Below, in pieces: positions 1-8,451 of a stretch of DNA of 64,000 nt. The stretch's first letter is position 1. Each line of letters starts with the position of its first letter. The notes below the pieces were generated by a model. That model did no database searches. It had not been told where the DNA came from and worked only from the letters and a program-made list of their open reading frames with translations. A program made the position numbers and the translations under genes. The stretch spans positions 1 to 64,000 of the forward strand of contig NZ_JAGN01000001.1 of NCBI RefSeq assembly GCF_000526675.1, read 5' to 3'. This stretch comes from Atopobacter phocae ATCC BAA-285. Lineage in GTDB: Bacteria; Bacillota; Bacilli; Lactobacillales; Aerococcaceae.

Positions 1-79
1 TCAGTTCTAAAAGAAAGTATATCAAGTTTAACCAGTAAGAGAGTATAGAACATTGTACTAGAAACTTTTACACAAGATT

Positions 80-571
80 ATGGACTTGACTAAAAAAAGG
101 AAGAATATAAAAAAATTAGAGTCTATAATTAGTAAGTTGACATATGTAGAACGTGATTATTATAAATTTTCAAATAGTTTATTAAACTTTTATTCTCTTT
201 CTGGCAATAAAGAAAGTAGTGAAAATATGTATCGTACCATTATTTTTCAACTAAGCAATTCTAACATAAATCATATTGACGATTTAGAGCTATTGATAAA
301 AGTAAGATATAATCATTGTCATCATTTGTGGTTAGAAAATAAATTAGATGAAACGATTTTAGAAATTTTGGAAACAATTGATATTTGTAAGAAGCATAAT
401 CATTACTACTTATTGCCAGACTTGTATTGTTTACTCGGAAATGTTAGTGAAAGCTTTTCGGAAAAAGAAGAAGTAAAAAAATATTTTTTACATTCTTTAT
501 ATCTCTATCACCTTGTAGGTAATGAGAAAATGTCGCTCTCATTAAAAAATTATATAAAGACTAATTTTTAA
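80..571 (+). pseudogene. C-terminal part of a probable Rgg/TPR-type regulator, likely decayed
   Basis: The 163-residue reading frame is helical, rich in Leu, Tyr and Asn, and reads like the TPR-type peptide-sensing half of Rgg/MutR-family regulators. It has no N-terminal helix-turn-helix. The first ATG has no Shine-Dalgarno sequence, and in-frame stops lie just upstream (positions 8-10, 26-28 and 59-61). Frame 1 is open from base 1 to the stop at 46-48 and could be the preceding part of the same gene after a frameshift. I infer a truncated or frameshifted regulator that starts outside the window. The family call rests on general character rather than a diagnostic motif. It could also be a free-standing TPR-like protein. 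Confidence 0.4.
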
Positions 572-602
572 AAGTTATTATTGTGAGAAGTAATAATTTT
601 CC
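568..602 (+). terminator. Hairpin after the regulator remnant
   Basis: An AT-rich stem (AAAA-TTATTA against TAATAA-TTTT, one bulged G) begins right at the stop codon of the preceding frame. The U-tract is short, so this is a weak intrinsic terminator at best. Confidence 0.4.
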
Positions 603-834
603 ATATTTGACATGAGCTATAGATACCCTTGTTTTAGAAGTTTTATAATTTATAGGGTTGATGACCGAAGGCCTCAACTCTATTTTTTATTGATTATTGA
701 TTATTGTAAAAGGTTCGCCAAATTTCATTCAAGAGTCTCAGGGGCTAGATCCAGGAGTAGTGCATAGTGTAAAATAAACAGCGATGATATAAAAGATTGA
801 AGCGATAAATAATATTGCTTCAATCTTTTTTTTA
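603..834 (+). other. Gene-free stretch with two terminator-like hairpins
   Basis: No credible gene is visible. There is a TTGACA at 607-612 with no well-spaced -10. A hairpin with U-tail lies at 653-688 (TAGGGTTGA against TCAACTCTA). A strong 12-bp hairpin lies at 792-828 (AAAGATTGAAGC against GCTTCAATCTTT) followed by eight or more T. The 700-790 segment between them is unexplained and could be gene debris. A small RNA ending at either hairpin is possible but unsupported by a promoter. Confidence 0.45.
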
Positions 835-875
835 AAAATAAAAGAAGACTAAATAGAATAGTCTTCTTTTTATAT
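834..875 (-). terminator. Terminator of the universal stress protein gene
   Basis: An 11-bp perfect stem (AAAGAAGACTA at 841-851, TAGTCTTCTTT at 859-869) follows the stop of the minus-strand usp gene and ends in an A-run on the plus strand, which is the U-tract for minus-strand transcription. Confidence 0.8.
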
Positions 876-882
876 ATTTTAT

Positions 883-1335
883 TTAATTTTCTTCGTTTGT
901 TCGAACAATTAATACATCGCATATAGCGTGGCAAATAACGTACGATGAAACTGATCCGATTAATAGGCGCTCAACTGCATTTAAACCAGTTGCACCCATC
1001 ATAATTAAATCAGCGTTGTATCGTTTGGGTAAGTCTTTGGAAATAATGGTCTTAGGTGAACCATATTCAATAACAGTTTCAATTTGATCAACACCATGTT
1101 CTTTGGCATATTGAGTGTACTCGTTAAAAATGTTTTGAGTTTGTTGAATAATTTCATCAGTGAAATCACCATCAAATCCTGTAGGTGTCTGAAGGGTTCT
1201 TGTATCAATAATATGTGCTAATACTAATTTACGCAAATCATTGTCCCGAGCTGCAGTTACAGCCTTTTTAAAAGCTAAAAATGCTTCATCTGATCCGTCG
1301 ATGGGTACTAATATTTTTTTGTATTGAGGTAACAT
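883..1335 (-). CDS. Universal stress protein, UspA family
   Basis: A 150-residue cytoplasmic protein of single Usp-domain length. The N-terminus (KKILVPIDGSDEA) is the first beta strand and nucleotide-binding Asp loop of the family. Near residue 117 it carries the ATP-binding pattern G-x2-G-x9-G-S (GATG followed nine residues later by GS), so it should be of the ATP-binding type. I chose the ATG at 1335 because AGGAG lies at proper spacing upstream; the GTG at 1344 overlaps that site. The gene is monocistronic, with its own terminator downstream and a GACTT-A-AAGTC dyad at 1366-1376 in its leader. Usp proteins act in stress survival; the specific role cannot be read here. Confidence 0.92.
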   Translation of the reverse strand: MLPQYKKILVPIDGSDEAFLAFKKAVTAARDNDLRKLVLAHIIDTRTLQTPTGFDGDFTDEIIQQTQNIFNEYTQYAKEHGVDQIETVIEYGSPKTIISKDLPKRYNADLIMMGATGLNAVERLLIGSVSSYVICHAICDVLIVRTNEEN

Positions 1336-1450
1336 GTGAACCACTCCTCTATTTTTTAATTATTCGACTTAAAGTCAAATCATGTATGCCTTTTATAAGA
1401 TAATTATATCACAATTTATATTTAATGAACAGGAGCGAAGTCGCTTCTCT

Positions 1451-2059
1451 TTATTTTAAAAATTGAGTTTTCAGCATTTTGACAATCGAAGCAGCATATA
1501 AATTATAACCGGATTCTCCAAAATGTAGTCCATCATCTTTCTTTCCTTTTAAAATATTTGGAAAATCAGAATGCTCATAGAAAACATTATATAGATCGAT
1601 CACGGGAATTTTTTGTTCTCGTCCAATTTCTAAAACCACTTGACGATACCAGTTAATTCGTTCATTTGTGCGTTTCCCCATTTGTTTAGATTCATCAACA
1701 GGTGGGGGCGTAATTAAAATAACTCGCTCTTTACCTAATATTTCAATCATTTCATTTAAAGTACGTCGATATGCCTCCACCGGAACATTTCGGTCCATAC
1801 TGGCATCATTGCTGCCAAACATAAAAGTAACTATATCAGGATGATGACTAAGTACATCCCGTTCAAATCGTTCTTTAGCCTGTAATATTGTGTTCCCATT
1901 TACTCCTGAATTAATCCAATTAATTTCAGGCAGCATTTGCTTTAGTTTAAGTGTTAATAAATGAGAAGATGCATTTTCAAAACGATAGGTTAAACTATCT
2001 CCAAAATTTATGATAGTAAGGTCATTAGGTGATAAAAAGTCTTTCAGCCAACTTAACAT
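1451..2059 (-). CDS. SGNH/GDSL-family hydrolase
   Basis: A 202-residue serine esterase or lipase of the SGNH fold. Block I is FGDSLT near residue 20 with the nucleophile Ser, block III is GSNDASMD, and block V is DGLHFGESGY with the catalytic Asp and His. No signal peptide is visible, so it should act in the cytoplasm. The substrate cannot be predicted; family members deacylate sugars, lipids or phospholipids. The start was set to ATG 2059 because GGAG sits about 7 nt upstream; the TTG at 2071 overlaps this site. The gene is downstream of the 6S RNA on the same strand but separated from it by a terminator. Confidence 0.9.
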   Translation of the reverse strand: MLSWLKDFLSPNDLTIINFGDSLTYRFENASSHLLTLKLKQMLPEINWINSGVNGNTILQAKERFERDVLSHHPDIVTFMFGSNDASMDRNVPVEAYRRTLNEMIEILGKERVILITPPPVDESKQMGKRTNERINWYRQVVLEIGREQKIPVIDLYNVFYEHSDFPNILKGKKDDGLHFGESGYNLYAASIVKMLKTQFLK

Positions 2060-2128
2060 GATAATCTCCAATCCTTATTTAGTGGTCTTACTCATACTTT
2101 AACAAAAAAAGAATAATTTTCAAATAAT

Positions 2129-2155
2129 AAAAGCACGGCAAGCGCCGTGCTTTTT
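2129..2155. terminator. Bidirectional hairpin downstream of 6S RNA
   Basis: GCACGGC and GCCGTGC (2133-2139, 2144-2150) enclose a 4-nt loop, with A4 on one side and T5 on the other. It is placed to end 6S RNA transcription on the minus strand. Confidence 0.85.
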
Positions 2156-2169
2156 AAGTACTATAAAAG

Positions 2170-2362
2170 GTAGATTTCCGATGATGCCGTGTAATGCATC
2201 CGTAGAGTTTGAACCCGCGTATAAGCAGGTGGGTTCTGTCGCGTGTAACAGCTAACTTCCATGTGAAATGGCTTGTTATTAGTAACACATACACAAATCC
2301 CAAAAAAATAGTAAATGTTCGGTCAACACTTTAAGAATGCCACGAACATCTCAGATTTCTAC
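2170..2362 (-). ncRNA. ssrS: 6S RNA
   Basis: Read on the minus strand, this 193-nt segment has closing ends that pair (GTAGA at the 5' end with TCTAC at the 3' end, then TC/GG and GATG/CATC), a large internal region, and an apical hairpin with GAACCC/GGGTTC arms. That is the long rod with a central bubble expected of 6S RNA, which mimics an open promoter and binds RNA polymerase holoenzyme. A strong sigma-A promoter is placed exactly upstream and a terminator downstream. There is no ORF. It lies near rarA, as the 6S-1 gene does in Bacillus subtilis. The call comes from structure, size and location; a covariance-model search has not been run. Confidence 0.8.
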
Positions 2363-2368
2363 AAAAAC

Positions 2369-2397
2369 AATATATCATATTTTAAACAATTTATCAA
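2369..2397 (-). promoter_or_regulatory. Sigma-A promoter of the 6S RNA gene
   Basis: On the minus strand TTGATA (2392-2397) is followed after exactly 17 nt by TATATT (2369-2374). Initiation about 7 nt further gives a 5' end at about 2362, matching the start of the closing stem of the RNA. Confidence 0.8.
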
Positions 2398-2436
2398 TTT
2401 ATGAATCTTTTTTATTAGATTGATTGTTAAAAAAAC

Positions 2437-2465
2437 TTGTTGATATAAAAAAAATCTGTTACATT
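2437..2465 (+). promoter_or_regulatory. Probable promoter of the AGCS symporter gene
   Basis: TTGTTG (2437-2442), a 17-nt spacer and TACATT (2460-2465), about 35 nt before the start codon and divergent from the 6S promoter. Confidence 0.55.
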
Positions 2466-2498
2466 AGAAATTGATTAACTTTTAAAAGGAGTGGTGGA

Positions 2499-3914
2499 AT
2501 GATCGAATATATCGATAAAATTATACAACCTGTAACTGATGTGCTTTATTTTCCTATCTTAATTATCCTATTGCTGGGGACGGGGTTATTTTTCACATTT
2601 CGAACACGATTGATTCAAGTCCGATTGTTAAAAGAAGGACTTCGCGTAATTATGGAACGTCCAAGTGAGGGAAATGGTGTTTCATCGTTTCAAGCATTGA
2701 TGGTCTCTACCGCTTCACGCGTGGGAACAGGTAATATTGTAGGTGTGTCAACTGCACTTTGTTTAGGAGGGTATGGCGCAGTATTTTGGATGTGGCTAGT
2801 GGCTGTTATCGGTGGAGCTAGTGCATTCATTGAATCTACATTGGCGCAAATATATAAACGAAAAAATTTATACAACCAAAGTTACGGTGGACCAGCTTAT
2901 TATATTGAAATTGCATTAAAAAATAGAAAACTTGGCGTGATCTTTGCTGTCTTTCTTATTTTGACTTATGCAGTTGGTTTTAATATGTTAGCAGCATACA
3001 ATATGCAAGATAGTTTTCGCGTATATGAATTTTATGACGCAAGTGTTACGCCAATATTAGTTGGTGGATTTTTATCACTTGTAACAGGATACTGCTTATT
3101 TGGCGGTGGACAACGAATTATTAAATTCACTTCATTTTTAGTTCCAATGATGGGAATTGTCTTTGTGACAATGTCGTTGATCATGGTTGCTACCAACCTT
3201 TCATATATGCCAACTGTTTTACGTCTAATTATGCAAGATGCATTTGATTTTAAAGCCATTTTTGGTGGGATTGCCGGATCTAGTATGATGTATGGAATTA
3301 AACGAGGGTTGTACTCAAATGAGGCTGGGATTGGTTCTGCCCCTAATGCTGCGGCTGTTGCACAAGTATCACACCCAGTTAAACAAGGTTTAGTTCAGAT
3401 GATTTCAGTGTTTATAGATACTATTATTATTTGTTCGGCCACGGCTTTTATGTGTTTAAGTTCAGGTATTGTACCTGCACCAGAATTATCAGGTGCTTTA
3501 TATATTCAAATGGCACTAGGTACATTTATGGGAAGTTGGGGCAATTATTTTATCACTATGTCTTTATCATTATTTGGTTTCACCACTTTAATCGGTAATT
3601 TGTTTTATGTTGATTCAAACTTAACGTATATTTTAGGAAAAGTTCCAAGAAAGTCGATTATGATTATTTATCATTTAATTGCAGTCGTTCTCATTTTTGT
3701 TGGAGCGCTACAAGAACAAGGATTTGTTTGGCACGTAGCAGATTTATTGATGGCTCTATTAGCATTAATCAATTTACCTTCAATTTTAATATTAAGTCCA
3801 ATTGCAATTAAAGTTTTAAATGATTACACTAAACAGCGGCGTGCGAATAAAGAACCAGTATTTATTGCGCGAAATATTGGATTAGACGATTCGTTATTAG
3901 ACTTTTGGAAATAA
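2499..3914 (+). CDS. Sodium:alanine/glycine symporter (AGCS family)
   Basis: A 471-residue polytopic membrane protein. The family hallmark region at about residues 64-85 (ASRVGTGNIVGVSTA) and the GIKRGLYSNEAGIGSAPNAAA segment are typical of the alanine or glycine:cation symporter family (AlsT/AgcS), with about ten hydrophobic segments. It should import alanine or glycine with Na+ or H+ across the cytoplasmic membrane. The ATG at 2499 has an AGGAGTGGTGG ribosome-binding site. It is a single gene with its own promoter, closed by a bidirectional terminator shared with rarA. The exact amino-acid substrate is not shown by the sequence. Confidence 0.93.
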   Translation: MIEYIDKIIQPVTDVLYFPILIILLLGTGLFFTFRTRLIQVRLLKEGLRVIMERPSEGNGVSSFQALMVSTASRVGTGNIVGVSTALCLGGYGAVFWMWLVAVIGGASAFIESTLAQIYKRKNLYNQSYGGPAYYIEIALKNRKLGVIFAVFLILTYAVGFNMLAAYNMQDSFRVYEFYDASVTPILVGGFLSLVTGYCLFGGGQRIIKFTSFLVPMMGIVFVTMSLIMVATNLSYMPTVLRLIMQDAFDFKAIFGGIAGSSMMYGIKRGLYSNEAGIGSAPNAAAVAQVSHPVKQGLVQMISVFIDTIIICSATAFMCLSSGIVPAPELSGALYIQMALGTFMGSWGNYFITMSLSLFGFTTLIGNLFYVDSNLTYILGKVPRKSIMIIYHLIAVVLIFVGALQEQGFVWHVADLLMALLALINLPSILILSPIAIKVLNDYTKQRRANKEPVFIARNIGLDDSLLDFWK

Positions 3915-3924
3915 AATTCATAAC

Positions 3925-3959
3925 AAAAACCGGACAAACGTTAAGTTTGTCCGGTTTTT
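3925..3959. terminator. Bidirectional terminator between the symporter gene and rarA
   Basis: A perfect stem CGGACAAAC/GTTTGTCCG extended by AAAAAC and GTTTTT on its flanks, lying between two convergent genes. Confidence 0.9.
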
Positions 3960-3960
3960 G

Positions 3961-5223
3961 TTATGGTGTGAAACGATTTAATTGTTGTTTTAAGGCTTGT
4001 TCATATTTACTTGTAGGATCAGGTATAAAATATTTAGTTCCAACTAAATGATCTGGTAAATATTGTTGCTTGACAAAATGATCAGGAAAATCATGAGGGT
4101 ATTGATAAGAGATTCCACGATTAAGTTCACGAGCGCCTTTATAGTGAGCATCTTGAAGATGTTTAGGAACAAACCCTGTTTTTCCGTTATGTAAATCATT
4201 TAACGCTTTGTCAATTGCGATTAAGCTGGAATTTGATTTAGGTGAAAGTGCTAAATCTATAACAGCATGTGCAAGAGGAATGCGTGCTTCTGGAAAGCCG
4301 AGTTGTAATGCAGCGTTGACAGCTGAAACGGTTCTTTCGCACGCACTCGGATTGCCAAAATTTATATCTTCATAAGCAATAACTAATAAGCGACGAGCAA
4401 TTGTTGCTAGTTCGCCCGCATCAATTAAGCGTGCTAAATAGTGTAAAGCGGCATCTACATCAGAACCACGAATGGACTTTTGAAAAGCAGAAATCACGTC
4501 GTAATGCGAGTCTCCTTTTGCATCGTGACTAATTGCTTTTTTTTGAAGACTTTCTTCAGCAACCTCTAGCGTTAAATGAATAACTCCATGTTTATCAGGC
4601 AAAGTACTTAAAGCAGCTAATTCTAAAGCATTAAGTGCTTGACGTAAATCGCCATGCGTTCCTTCTGAAAAATGTTTTAAGGCTATTTCATCTATTTGAA
4701 TATTTAATTCTCCTAGACCATTTTCTGAATCTTCTAGAGCACGTTCAATAGCGAGTTTTACATCGTCAATCGTTAATGGATGTAGTTCAAAAATTTGTGT
4801 TCGACTTCGAATAGCTGGATGAATGGTTAAATAAGGATTTTCTGTAGTGGCACCAATTAAAATAACTTTTCCACTTTCAAGGTGTGGTAATAAGTAATCT
4901 TGTTTTACTCGATCAAGTCGATGAATTTCATCCAGTAATAAAATGATGCTTCCACTCATTTTAGCCTCTATAATAACTTGTTCTAAATCTTTTTTCGTGT
5001 CAGTTGCTGCATTTAAGCGACGAAAAGAAAAGTGAGTAGCTCCTGCAATGGCACTAGCAATGCTTGTTTTTCCTATTCCGGGTGGACCATATAAAATCAT
5101 CGATTGGAGTCGTTTAGCTTCCACCATTCGATGAATAATTTTTCCAGGGGCCACTAGATGAGTTTGACCGATTACATGTTCTAATTTTTGTGGACGCATG
5201 CGATGAGCTAAAGGCTGATTCAT
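3961..5223 (-). CDS. rarA: Replication-associated recombination protein RarA (MgsA), AAA+ ATPase
   Basis: 420 residues, full family length. The clamp-loader-like AAA+ domain has Walker A GPPGIGKTS near residue 46 and Walker B LLLDEIHR near residue 97. The arginine-finger and sensor region (AIRSRTQIFELHPL) and the C-terminal tetramerisation domain (SDVDAALHYLARLIDAGE, ARRLLVIAYEDI) follow. RarA acts at stalled replication forks with SSB. The ATG at 5223 follows AAAGGAG. It is transcribed divergently from the cysteine desulfurase gene, matching the conserved Bacillus neighbourhood (6S RNA, rarA, desulfurase, mnmA). Confidence 0.96.
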   Translation of the reverse strand: MNQPLAHRMRPQKLEHVIGQTHLVAPGKIIHRMVEAKRLQSMILYGPPGIGKTSIASAIAGATHFSFRRLNAATDTKKDLEQVIIEAKMSGSIILLLDEIHRLDRVKQDYLLPHLESGKVILIGATTENPYLTIHPAIRSRTQIFELHPLTIDDVKLAIERALEDSENGLGELNIQIDEIALKHFSEGTHGDLRQALNALELAALSTLPDKHGVIHLTLEVAEESLQKKAISHDAKGDSHYDVISAFQKSIRGSDVDAALHYLARLIDAGELATIARRLLVIAYEDINFGNPSACERTVSAVNAALQLGFPEARIPLAHAVIDLALSPKSNSSLIAIDKALNDLHNGKTGFVPKHLQDAHYKGARELNRGISYQYPHDFPDHFVKQQYLPDHLVGTKYFIPDPTSKYEQALKQQLNRFTP

Positions 5224-5257
5224 ATTAAACTCCTTTGTATGTAGTAGATTCGTTTCA

Positions 5258-5310
5258 TTTCATTTCATTTCAAATTTTAGTATAATTAATGAGTTGATAA
5301 TATCTTATCA
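5258..5310 (+). promoter_or_regulatory. Promoter of the cysteine desulfurase gene with a dyad at the start site
   Basis: A TATAAT lies at 5281-5286 with a weak -35 (TTTCAT, 5258-5263) 17 nt upstream. Just after it, TGATAA (5295-5300) and TTATCA (5305-5310) form a dyad that would overlap the transcription start. The pentamer TTTCA is repeated about four times at 5253-5272. The dyad may be an operator; no regulator can be named. Confidence 0.5.
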
Positions 5311-5333
5311 CAAAAAGAAGGAGTGAACATACG

Positions 5334-6497
5334 ATGTACTACTTTGATCATGCAGCAACCACGCCAGTGTCAGAAGATGTAGCAGATACGATATCCTCTC
5401 ATCTTAAAAATAGTTGGTTGAATCCTTCTGCAATTTATCAGGGGGCTAAATCAACTAAGAGAATTATGCAAGAAGCGATTGCACAAATGGCACTTGATTT
5501 AAATGTAGCTCCCGAGCAAATTATTATAACGAGTGGAGCGACAGAAAGTAATAATAGTGTATTTCATTATATTTTAGAACGTTATAAAACTGGACACGTT
5601 ATTATATCCAGTGTAGAACATCCTTCTGTATTAAACGGTGTTTCCATTTTGAAAGATCACGGATTCGATGTCACATTTTTAAAAGTTGATTCATCAGGAT
5701 TAATTACTGCTGAAGATGTCATTAAAGCATTACGTCCTGATACACGTCTCGTAAGTATAATGACTGTAAACAATGAAACTGGCGTTCGATTTCCGATAAA
5801 ATCGATTCATAGTGTTTTAAAAAATAAAATTAACGATCAAGGTGAACCTATTCTATTTCATACAGATAGTGTACAAGCTATTAATACAATGGCGATTGAT
5901 TTGAGTGAATGGGGCGTTGATTTTGCTTCTTTTTCAGGGCACAAATTTAATGCGCCAAAGGGAATTGGGATACTGTATGTGAAAGAGCCTCATCGATTTA
6001 TACCTATTATGCGTGGGGGAAGCCAACAACAGGGGAGAAGAGCTGGAACAGAGAATCTTCCATATATTGTGGGATTAGCTCAGGCATTACATACTGTTCA
6101 ATCAACAGTGTCTAAGAGCTTAGCACATTATAAAGAGTTAGGTGATATTTTAATTAATGGATTAGAAGATCATGGATTAAAGCAAGAAATTGATTTTCTT
6201 TTAAATGGACATCAAGGACATCATAGCCCGCATATTTGGAATATATCTTTTAATGGGATACAAGCAAGTCAGTGGATGATTTTATCTGACTTAAAGCACA
6301 TTGCTATTTCTGCTGGATCAGCATGTAGTGCGGGTAGTCTGCAAAATAGTCCAGTTTTATTGGCTATGTTTGGAGAAAACAATCCACGTGTCAATGAAGC
6401 GATTCGTATTTCTTTTGGTCGTGAAACAACACAAGAAGAAGTCAAATATTTAGTTGATTTTCTTGCGTCTGAATACAAACGAATTAAAAAATGGTAA
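5334..6497 (+). CDS. Cysteine desulfurase, NifS/IscS family (YrvO-like)
   Basis: 387 residues, a PLP enzyme that removes sulfur from cysteine as an enzyme-bound persulfide. The N-terminal YFDHAATTP, the PLP lysine in SGHKFNAPKG near residue 205, and the active-site loop with the persulfide Cys in SAGSACSAGS near residue 327 are present. By family and genome position it most likely supplies sulfur to MnmA for tRNA 2-thiouridine, as YrvO does in Bacillus. Here mnmA is 5 kb away rather than adjacent. The next gene encodes a DUF1831 protein, its usual partner in lactic acid bacteria. ATG 5334 has AGAAGGAGTG upstream. Confidence 0.95.
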   Translation: MYYFDHAATTPVSEDVADTISSHLKNSWLNPSAIYQGAKSTKRIMQEAIAQMALDLNVAPEQIIITSGATESNNSVFHYILERYKTGHVIISSVEHPSVLNGVSILKDHGFDVTFLKVDSSGLITAEDVIKALRPDTRLVSIMTVNNETGVRFPIKSIHSVLKNKINDQGEPILFHTDSVQAINTMAIDLSEWGVDFASFSGHKFNAPKGIGILYVKEPHRFIPIMRGGSQQQGRRAGTENLPYIVGLAQALHTVQSTVSKSLAHYKELGDILINGLEDHGLKQEIDFLLNGHQGHHSPHIWNISFNGIQASQWMILSDLKHIAISAGSACSAGSLQNSPVLLAMFGENNPRVNEAIRISFGRETTQEEVKYLVDFLASEYKRIKKW

Positions 6498-6527
6498 ACT
6501 ATATAAAACATAGAAAGAGGCGATTAT

Positions 6528-6872
6528 ATGGCAAGTCAAACAGCACAATTAAAAGGAATTAGTCCAGTCTATCGAATTCATCCAGAATGTAAAAAATACA
6601 CATTAAGAGATAATGGCTTTATGCCGGGAAATGGTGGACGGTTTGAATATTTAAGAAGTTTGGATGTTCCTAGTGAACCAAAACGTGGACTAGAATTGCG
6701 CGTATTCATCCATTTAGAAAAAGAATTATTATCCATACAAGTAGTAGGAGCTAATCGTTTTTTACCAGTTGATTTATTAAAATTAGATCATCATGAAATG
6801 GCTCTAGAGCGTATTCAATACACATTAGAAAACTTTGAAGCAGCACATATATTAGAAAAAGTTTCCGAATAA
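6528..6872 (+). CDS. DUF1831 family protein
   Basis: A 114-residue protein of the DUF1831 family, recognised by its size, its segments YRIHPECKKYTLRDNGF and FMPGNGGRFEYLRSLDVPSE, and its position 30 nt after a cysteine desulfurase gene. The function is unknown. The constant pairing with the desulfurase suggests a role in sulfur transfer, which is inference. It is soluble, with no signal peptide, and has a good AAAGAGG ribosome-binding site. Confidence 0.85.
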   Translation: MASQTAQLKGISPVYRIHPECKKYTLRDNGFMPGNGGRFEYLRSLDVPSEPKRGLELRVFIHLEKELLSIQVVGANRFLPVDLLKLDHHEMALERIQYTLENFEAAHILEKVSE

Positions 6873-6902
6873 TCTTTTTTAGTAAAGGAAGAGGTGAAAG
6901 AG

Positions 6903-8249
6903 ATGGCGCAAGACATGACCAAAGGGAAGCCGGCGAAATTGATAATTTCTTTTGCCATTCCTTTATTGATTGGCAATGTCTTTCAACAAGTATACAATAT
7001 GGTCGACACATTTATTGTTGGTCGAACCCTAGGAGTTAATGCCTTAGCTTCTTTAGGAGCAACAGGTAGTTTGATGTTTTTAATATTAGGATTTGTTCAA
7101 GGGACTACGAGTGGTTTAGCTATTCCTATTGCTCAAAAGTTTGGTGCAAAAGATTACCGAGGATTAAGACGTAGCTTTGCAGCGAATATTATTGTAGGCA
7201 TATTAGTTTCAATTGGATTAACAATTTTTTCATTAATGATTGTAAAACAATTATTACACATTATGAAAACACCACCGGAAATCATTGAACAATCGATTGC
7301 TTATATTCAAGTTATTTTTGCGGGCATTCCGATTATTTTATTATTTAACGTAGGAATGAACACCTTAAGATCTTTAGGTGATAGTAAAAAACCACTTATA
7401 TTTTTAATGATTACTTCTCTCTTAAATATTATTTTAGATATTGTACTAATTGTTCATTTTAACATGGGAGTAGTAGGTGCAGCGTATGCGACAATTGCTT
7501 CGATTTTAGTAGCAACGATTGCAAACTTTATTTATATTTTTAGAAGTGTACCTATTTTACTTCCACGACGAGAAGATTGGAAATTAACCCACAAAGAACT
7601 TAAAGAACACGTTCGGATTGGATTACCAATGGGGATTCAAACATCAATTATAGCCGTTGGGTCAGTTAGTGTTCAGATTGCTTTAAATGGTTTAGGACCT
7701 AATGCAATCGCAGCTTATACTGCTGCTCAAAAAATTGATCAAGTTGGTATTATGATTTTAATGAGCTTTGGTATAACCATGGCAACCTATATTGGACAAA
7801 ACTATGGTGCACATCGATATGAACGTATGTGGGAAGGTGTTACAAGTTGTATTAAAATATCGGTCTCCATATCAATCATTATGGGAATTATCTTTATTTT
7901 GTTAGCCGAGCAATTAATTTTATTATTTGTGGGTAATGCTGCAGTCGAAGTAATTCACTTTGGACGTGAATACTTTTATTGTGTTGCAGGTTTTTACTCA
8001 CTATTATCGCTATTGTTTATTTATCGAAGTACGTTGCAAGGATTGGGACAAACTTTTGTGCCAACATTGGCGGGTTTTATGGAGCTGGCGATGCGCATAT
8101 TAGCTGCATTTGTATTAGTTCGTTATATCGGATTTAAAGGAGTTGCTTTATCAAGTCCTTTAGCATGGTTTGGTGCGAATATTCCATTAATCTATACGTT
8201 TTATTTAACTAAAAAACGAATTAATCGAAATCGCCAACAATATTCATAA
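6903..8249 (+). CDS. MATE family multidrug/metabolite efflux protein
   Basis: 448 residues with twelve predicted hydrophobic segments in two homologous halves. The N-terminus (KGKPAKLIISFAIPLLIGNVFQ then YNMVDTFIVGR) is characteristic of the NorM/DinF-type MATE superfamily, Na+- or H+-coupled exporters. The start was moved to ATG 6903, which has GGAAGAGG 8 nt upstream; the GTG at 6894 overlaps the ribosome-binding site. It follows the DUF1831 gene by 30 nt and may be cotranscribed. The substrate is not predictable. Confidence 0.93.
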   Translation: MAQDMTKGKPAKLIISFAIPLLIGNVFQQVYNMVDTFIVGRTLGVNALASLGATGSLMFLILGFVQGTTSGLAIPIAQKFGAKDYRGLRRSFAANIIVGILVSIGLTIFSLMIVKQLLHIMKTPPEIIEQSIAYIQVIFAGIPIILLFNVGMNTLRSLGDSKKPLIFLMITSLLNIILDIVLIVHFNMGVVGAAYATIASILVATIANFIYIFRSVPILLPRREDWKLTHKELKEHVRIGLPMGIQTSIIAVGSVSVQIALNGLGPNAIAAYTAAQKIDQVGIMILMSFGITMATYIGQNYGAHRYERMWEGVTSCIKISVSISIIMGIIFILLAEQLILLFVGNAAVEVIHFGREYFYCVAGFYSLLSLLFIYRSTLQGLGQTFVPTLAGFMELAMRILAAFVLVRYIGFKGVALSSPLAWFGANIPLIYTFYLTKKRINRNRQQYS

Positions 8250-8254
8250 AAAGA

Positions 8255-8283
8255 TTGACATTATTTATTATTTTCAGTATTCT
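8255..8283 (+). promoter_or_regulatory. Sigma-A promoter of the pyr leader
   Basis: TTGACA (8255-8260), exactly 17 nt, then TATTCT (8278-8283). It lies just after the MATE gene and upstream of the PyrR-type leader. Confidence 0.75.
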
Positions 8284-8289
8284 CTTTAA

Positions 8290-8451
8290 AGGAGCGAGAC
8301 TCCACACTTTAATTCTGTCCAGTGAGGCATGAAAAGTATTATTCTTATGGATTGTAACGGTTGAGCAATATTTTTGTATGACTCAACTTATTTTTCAAAT
8401 GAATTAATAAACTTTCAAGCATCTGGGCAGAATGGCTCAGATGTTTTTTTG
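8290..8451 (+). promoter_or_regulatory. PyrR-type pyrimidine attenuator before pyrF
   Basis: The leader contains the segment TGTCCAGTGAGGCA (about 8316-8329), which fits the conserved PyrR binding loop (UCCAGnGAGG), flanked by a short ACTTT/AAAGT stem. A second hairpin (GTTGAG/CTCAAC, 8360-8387) follows. The leader ends in an intrinsic terminator, CATCTGGGC (8420-8428) with GCTCAGATG (8435-8443) and seven T. In established systems PyrR with UMP stabilises the binding loop, prevents the antiterminator and lowers expression. The pyrR gene itself is not in the window. The exact antiterminator pairing was not resolved by eye. Confidence 0.85.

Noticed and set aside
725-934. Minus-strand open frame overlapping the usp 3' end
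   Set aside because: It spans two terminator hairpins and has no ribosome-binding site. Not a gene.
5251-5274. Four copies of TTTCA near the rarA/desulfurase divergent promoters
   Set aside because: Short low-complexity run in AT-rich DNA; no CRISPR-like spacing or other meaning seen. Mentioned within the promoter feature only.
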